Shown piece after piece: positions 22,189-26,250 of a DNA stretch of 26,250 bases (positions are counted from its first letter, which is position 1; every line of letters begins with the position of its first letter). The notes beneath the pieces were generated by a model. The model saw nothing but the letters and a program-made list of their open reading frames with translations, had not been told where the DNA came from and searched no databases. Source of the stretch: Rubritepida sp. (GTDB lineage Bacteria; Pseudomonadota; Alphaproteobacteria; Acetobacterales; Acetobacteraceae); the NCBI GenBank assembly GCA_022843345.1, contig JALHNW010000001.1, positions 1-26,250 on the forward strand. Direction: 5' to 3'. The position numbers and the translations under genes were made by a program.

Positions 22189-22232
22189 GCCGGGCACACG
22201 CTTACCACGCCGCCCGGCGCCGTTCCAGGCCG

Positions 22233-22742
22233 TCAGATGCCGGCCGTCTGCCCCGCCGCCTCGCGCTGGGCGTATTCCAGCGTGGTCTTCTCGATCACGG
22301 CGCCGATCATCTCCGCCGTCTTCTCCTCCTCCGCCAGGCTCTGCTGCAGCACGGGGATCGCCTGCGCGTCGCCCGTCGCCTCGGCCAGCGCGATCAGCGA
22401 GCGGTAGGCGGCGATCTCGAAATGCTCGAAGGCGTAGTTGGCGAAGGTGTTCTTCAGGATCTCGTCCTGCATCGGCGCGTGCGCCAGGGCGGCGATGTTG
22501 CCGGTCAGCCCGGTCACGAAGTCCTTCAGCATGGAATGGCTGGTGCCGTGCCGCTCCAGGATGGACTCCAGCCGCTTCAGCTGCGTCTCGCTCTCGGCCA
22601 GGTGCGTGCGGATCATCGAGGCGTGGTCCGGGTAGTTCTCGATCCGCTCCGCCTGGCGCGATAGCAGCTGGATCGCCTGGCTTTCCAGGGCGTGGGCGTT
22701 CTTCAGGCCGGTGATGTAGGTGTCGTGCATGCTGTTCGCCAT
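22233..22742 (-). CDS. DUF892 ferritin-like protein (YciE/YciF family)
   Basis: The 169-residue product is a four-helix bundle of the DUF892 type, linked to stress response in enterobacteria; its biochemical role is unsettled. Visible signatures are MHDTYITGLKNAHALESQAI near the start, ENYPDHASMIRTHLAESETQ, the glutamate/histidine pairs in FEHFEIAAYRSLIALAEATG that could bind metal, and LAEEEKTAEMI. GGAG lies eight bases before the ATG at 22742. This is the first gene on the chromosomal side of the tRNA and is divergent from the helicase gene, with about 80 bases between them. Confidence 0.92.
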   Translation of the reverse strand: MANSMHDTYITGLKNAHALESQAIQLLSRQAERIENYPDHASMIRTHLAESETQLKRLESILERHGTSHSMLKDFVTGLTGNIAALAHAPMQDEILKNTFANYAFEHFEIAAYRSLIALAEATGDAQAIPVLQQSLAEEEKTAEMIGAVIEKTTLEYAQREAAGQTAGI

Positions 22743-22823
22743 GGCGCAAGCTCCGTGCGGGGGAATGGTTCCCGCCCAACGCCGGCTTGCGGCAATGGTT
22801 AGCCCATCGCACAAGACAAGAAC

Positions 22824-25628
22824 ATGGCACCCCCCTCCCCCCGCCTTCTGCTGCCCGAGGCGCCCTCCCTCGTCGCCGGCCTCGGCCACGCCACGGTGCT
22901 GACGCCGGAGGGCGAGGTGCTGTCGCTGCGCGGCCGCGCCCTGGCCGAGGCGCTGGCCGAACGGCCCGCGCCCCTGCTGGTCCACGCCCCCGCCGTGGCC
23001 CGCCGCCTGGACCTGCCGCGCCTGGATTCCGCGCTGGACCTGCTGGAGCTCTTCGCCTTCGCCTGCCCGGCCGAGCTGGCGCCCCCCACCCCGCGTGGCC
23101 TGGCCCTGGTGCTGGGCCTGCCCGTGCCGAAGGATGACGAGGCCGCGGCCATCCTGCTGCCGCGCATCGCCACCACCCTGCTGCAACGCCTGGCCGACAC
23201 CGCGGGCAGCGAGGCCGGCCGCGGTGCCGCCGCCATCGCCGCGCAACTGCGGGACACCGCCGGCTGGCCCTGGGCCGAGCCGGTGCTGGCCGCGCTCGCC
23301 ATGCCCGGCCTGAAGGCGGGGCGGGACGCGCTGAAGGCCTGGCGCCGCCTGCCGGAATGGGAGGAAACTTCCCCTCCGCCCCCTCCTTCTTCGCACGGCG
23401 TCGAGCCCGCCGACGCCCGCCGCCGCCTGGCCGAGATGCTGGGCACGGGCGCCGAGCAGCGCCCGCAGCAGGCCGACTACGCCTCCGCCGCCGCCGCCGC
23501 CTTCGCCCCGCGCGACACCGAAGGCGCGCCGAACATCGTGCTGGCCGAGGCCGGCACCGGCACCGGCAAGACGCTCGGCTACATCGCCCCCGCCTCGCTC
23601 TGGGCCGAGCGCAACGGCGCGCCGGTCTGGCTGTCCACCTACACCCGCAACCTCCAGCGCCAGCTCGACCACGAACTCCACCGCCTCTACCCGGACCCCG
23701 AGGAGCGCCGCCAGCGCATCGCCGTCCGCAAGGGGCGCGAGAACTACCTCTGCCTGCTCAACTTCGAGGAAAGCCTGGGCCGCGCGACGATGCGCGACAT
23801 GGCGCTGCCGCTCGCCCTGGTGGCACGCTGGGCGGGTGCCACGCGCGACGGCGACATCGCGGGCGGCGACTTCCCCGGCTGGCTGCTGGAGCTGTTCCCG
23901 AACGGTGCGCTGAACGGCTTCGCCGACCGGCGCGGCGAGTGCATCCGCTCCGCCTGCCAGCACTACAAGAAGTGCTTCGTGGAGCACTCCATCCGCCGCG
24001 CCCGCACCGCGCGCCTGGTGGTGGCCAACCACGCGCTGGTCATGGTCCAGGCGGCCCTGGGCGGCGCCGAGGACGGCAAGCCCACCCGCTACGTCTTCGA
24101 CGAGGGGCACCACATCTTCGACGCCGCCGACGGCGCCTTCTCGGCGGCGTTCAGCGGCGTGGAGGCGCTGGAGCTGCGCCGCTGGCTGCTGGGCAGCGAG
24201 GGCGGCCGCTCGCGCGCCAAGGGCCTGCGCGCGCGCATCGAGGAGCTGGCCGGCGAGATCCCCGAGGTGCTGCCCCCGCTGGAAGCCGCGCTGCACGCCG
24301 CCCGCACCGCGCTGCCCACCAATGGCTGGTTCGGCCGCATCGGCGACGAGGCGCCGCTGGACGGCAACCCGGCCGAGGCCTTCCTGCACGCCGCCCGCGC
24401 GCAGGTGCTCGCCCGCGCCCCCGCCGACGAGGGCGTGTACTCCCTGGAGTGCGACCTGCACCCCGTGGCCGAAGGGCTGCTGGCCGCCGGCGACGGGCTG
24501 CGCCGCGCGCTGGACTCGCTGCACGACCCGCTGGCCACCCTGCGCGACCGCCTGCGCGAGCGCCTGGAGGCCGAGGAAGCCGCCGAGATGGAGGCCGGCG
24601 AGCGCATCCGCCTCGACACCGCCATCATGGGCATCGAGCGCCGCGCCCTGGCCCCGCTGCTGGCGTGGCGCTCCATGCTCGCCACCCTCGCCGCGCCGCC
24701 GCCCGAGCCCGGCACGCGCCCGACCATGGTGGACTGGCTCCAGCTCGACCGGCGCGAGGGGCGCGACTGGGATGCGGGCATGCACCGCCACTGGCTGGAC
24801 CCGACCATCCCCTTCGCCCAGGTGGTCGCCGCCCCCGCCCATGGCCTGCTCATCACGAGCGCCACGCTCACCGACAGCGCCAAGCGCGGCGACCCCGAGG
24901 CGGCGTGGCGCGAGGCCGAGGCGCGCACCGGGGCCTCGCACCTGCCGCTGCCCGCGCTGCGCGCCGCCGTGCCCTCGCCCTTCGACTACGCGGCCAACAC
25001 CCGCGCCTTCGTGGTCACCGACGTGGACGTGAAGATGGCCGGCCAGACGAGCGCCGCCATCCGCGACCTGTTCCTGGCCGCGGGCGGCGGCGCGCTCGGC
25101 CTGTTCACCGCCATCCGGCGCCTGCGCGAGGTGGCGCGGCGCATCGGCCCGCAGCTGGAGGAGAAGGGCATCCCGCTCTACGCCCAGCACGTGGACGCGA
25201 TGGACAACGCCACCCTGGTGGACGTGTTCCGCGCCGAGGAGGACAGCTGCCTGCTGGGCACGGATGCGATGCGCGACGGCGTGGACGTGCCCGGCCGCTC
25301 GCTGCGCCTGCTGGTCTTCGACCGCGTGCCCTGGCCGCGCCGCACCATCCTGCACCGCGAGCGCCGCCTGCACCTCAGCGGGGGCGACCCCCAGGGCCTG
25401 GACGACGCCCATGCCCGCCACAAGCTGCGCCAGGCCTTTGGCCGGCTGGTGCGCCGCGCCGATGACCGCGGCGTCTTCGTGCTGCTGGACCGCGCCGCCC
25501 CCTCGCGCATCCTCGCCGCCCTGCCGGAAGGCGTGGTGGTGCGCCGCGTCGGCCTGGCCGAGGCCATCCACGAAACCCGTTCCCTGTTGGAGGGTTACGC
25601 CTCCACGACCGGAGAGACGACCCCATGA
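22824..25628 (+). CDS. ATP-dependent DNA helicase, DinG/XPD-like
   Basis: This is a superfamily 2 helicase that unwinds DNA 5' to 3', probably in repair or R-loop removal. It has a Q-like motif (EQRPQQADY, 211-219), Walker A GTGTGKT (244-250), the DEGH box (426-429), and cysteines 310, 373, 378 and 384 placed as in the iron-sulfur cluster of XPD/DinG proteins. The C-terminal HKLRQAFGRLVRRADDRGVF holds the last helicase motif (QxxGRxxR). The 934-residue length is long for DinG (about 700) because of an extra N-terminal region of about 200 residues with no clear motif. The ATG at 22824 lacks a clear ribosome-binding site. It overlaps the next gene by ATGA. Confidence 0.93.
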   Translation: MAPPSPRLLLPEAPSLVAGLGHATVLTPEGEVLSLRGRALAEALAERPAPLLVHAPAVARRLDLPRLDSALDLLELFAFACPAELAPPTPRGLALVLGLPVPKDDEAAAILLPRIATTLLQRLADTAGSEAGRGAAAIAAQLRDTAGWPWAEPVLAALAMPGLKAGRDALKAWRRLPEWEETSPPPPPSSHGVEPADARRRLAEMLGTGAEQRPQQADYASAAAAAFAPRDTEGAPNIVLAEAGTGTGKTLGYIAPASLWAERNGAPVWLSTYTRNLQRQLDHELHRLYPDPEERRQRIAVRKGRENYLCLLNFEESLGRATMRDMALPLALVARWAGATRDGDIAGGDFPGWLLELFPNGALNGFADRRGECIRSACQHYKKCFVEHSIRRARTARLVVANHALVMVQAALGGAEDGKPTRYVFDEGHHIFDAADGAFSAAFSGVEALELRRWLLGSEGGRSRAKGLRARIEELAGEIPEVLPPLEAALHAARTALPTNGWFGRIGDEAPLDGNPAEAFLHAARAQVLARAPADEGVYSLECDLHPVAEGLLAAGDGLRRALDSLHDPLATLRDRLRERLEAEEAAEMEAGERIRLDTAIMGIERRALAPLLAWRSMLATLAAPPPEPGTRPTMVDWLQLDRREGRDWDAGMHRHWLDPTIPFAQVVAAPAHGLLITSATLTDSAKRGDPEAAWREAEARTGASHLPLPALRAAVPSPFDYAANTRAFVVTDVDVKMAGQTSAAIRDLFLAAGGGALGLFTAIRRLREVARRIGPQLEEKGIPLYAQHVDAMDNATLVDVFRAEEDSCLLGTDAMRDGVDVPGRSLRLLVFDRVPWPRRTILHRERRLHLSGGDPQGLDDAHARHKLRQAFGRLVRRADDRGVFVLLDRAAPSRILAALPEGVVVRRVGLAEAIHETRSLLEGYASTTGETTP

Positions 25629-26047
25629 ACGCCATTCCCGCCAAGCTCTCGCCGCACGAGGCACTGCTCTGCGCCATGCTGTTCATGGCGGCCTCCGGCG
25701 CGCACATCGACGACGCGGAGCTGCGCCGCATGACGCGCCTGGTGCGCGACCTGCCGGCCTTCGCGGGCGTGGAGGCGCAGGAGGTGGAGCAGGCCACCGA
25801 GGCCTGCCTGCCCCTGCTGGCCGCCGCCGACGGTCTGGACACCGCGCTGGACCTGATCCGCGACGCCCTGCCCATGCGCCTGCGGGAGACCGCCTACCTG
25901 CTGGCCTGCGACGTGGCGGCGGCCGATGGCGACGCGACGGAGGAGGAGCTGGTCTTCCTCCAGCAGCTGCGCATCGCGCTGGAGATAGACCGGCTGGTGG
26001 CTGGCGCCATCGAGCGCGCGGCGCGGGCGCGGTACCAGATCGTCTGA
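25625..26047 (+). CDS. TerB-like protein
   Basis: The 140-residue all-helical product belongs to the TerB (tellurite-resistance) fold group. Two repeats carry acidic metal-site motifs: AASGAHIDDAELRRM and AAADGDATEEELVFL. The N-terminus, LSPHEALLCAMLFMA, has no signal peptide. Its ATG overlaps the helicase stop (ATGA, 25625-25628), so the two are co-translated. A role in tellurite resistance should not be assumed; stand-alone TerB proteins are widespread. Confidence 0.88.
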   Translation: MNAIPAKLSPHEALLCAMLFMAASGAHIDDAELRRMTRLVRDLPAFAGVEAQEVEQATEACLPLLAAADGLDTALDLIRDALPMRLRETAYLLACDVAAADGDATEEELVFLQQLRIALEIDRLVAGAIERAARARYQIV

Positions 26048-26250
26048 CCCCACCACGTCGCTGCGCGACGCGGCGGGGGCCCCACTCGCAGGTGCGCGGC
26101 GTGCCGTCGGGTGCGCCGGACCTTGCGTGCGGCCACGCGGCTTCGCGCGTGCCGGGCCTGTCCGGTTCTGCCCGTTCGTCTCCGCGCCAGGGCGGAGCCC
26201 TGGCGCGACCTTGGGGTTTCGTTCATCTCTTCCCCGCATGCTCGCGGGAT
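26048..26250. other. Intergenic end of window with hairpins
   Basis: No gene is seen. A perfect hairpin CGCGCCAGGGC-GGA-GCCCTGGCGCG lies at 26183-26207, of a kind common between genes in GC-rich Acetobacteraceae, and a smaller one (CGTCGC-TGC-GCGACG) is just after the TerB-like gene near 26057-26071 and may act as its terminator. Confidence 0.5.

Noticed and set aside
22743..25664. Extension of the DUF892 frame to more than 1100 codons
   Set aside because: Only the first 169 codons after the ATG at 22742 make the DUF892 protein; the rest is antisense of the helicase and is compositional.
1..26250. CRISPR array or rRNA genes
   Set aside because: No regularly spaced direct repeats and no rRNA-like sequence were seen on either strand.

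Overview
The DNA is very GC-rich and its genes end almost every codon in G or C. Together with the gene families present this suggests an alphaproteobacterium, most likely Acetobacteraceae (Roseomonas-like); that is an inference from style and gene content. The window is the right-hand end of an integrated mobile element (about 1-22114) followed by ordinary chromosome (about 22115-26250). The junction is a tRNA-Arg(CCT) gene on the minus strand, with a tyrosine integrase just off its 3' end. I see no second copy of the tRNA 3' end, so the left boundary probably lies outside the window.

Layout, left to right. 1-1458: orphan C5 cytosine methyltransferase, cut by the window edge. 2048-2797: unrecognised protein. 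2938-3890: toxin-antitoxin pair (PIN toxin; ribbon-helix-helix antitoxin with a UPF0175-like tail) with a promoter and operator-like palindrome. 3986-4552: serine resolvase. 4737-5796: small PD-(D/E)XK nuclease coupled to an upstream gene of unknown function that is broken by a 26-bp palindromic repeat. 5975-9970: a 1331-residue protein with an Mrr-like nuclease, a long TPR array, a GreA/GreB C-terminal domain and a PIN nuclease, which is the best candidate for a little-studied defence effector. 10204-13052: mobilisation operon (small protein, MobC-like protein, relaxase with an LPD7-like C-terminus, and another gene nested inside the relaxase in a different frame), preceded by a hairpin-rich candidate oriT. 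13446-14383: three small unknown genes. 14752-18300: large protein with a primase-polymerase-like N-terminus. 18537-19223: ProQ/FinO-type RNA chaperone. 19416-19784: small coiled-coil protein. 19836-20483: C-terminal piece of a DotA/TraY-type type IV secretion membrane protein. 20487-22025: integrase. Right flank: DUF892 ferritin-like protein, DinG-like helicase, TerB-like protein.

Taken together, the element carries integration (integrase), mobilisation (relaxase, MobC, candidate oriT), a possible replication priming function, a trace of an I-type conjugation apparatus, stabilisation (toxin-antitoxin, resolvase) and a nuclease/methylase cargo that looks like host-defence or inter-element conflict genes. 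Three copies of one 26-bp palindrome lie inside protein-coding genes of the element, all in the same orientation and reading phase. Two are tolerated as part of flexible N-terminal regions; the third sits exactly where a gene loses its frame, and removing 26 bases restores that frame.
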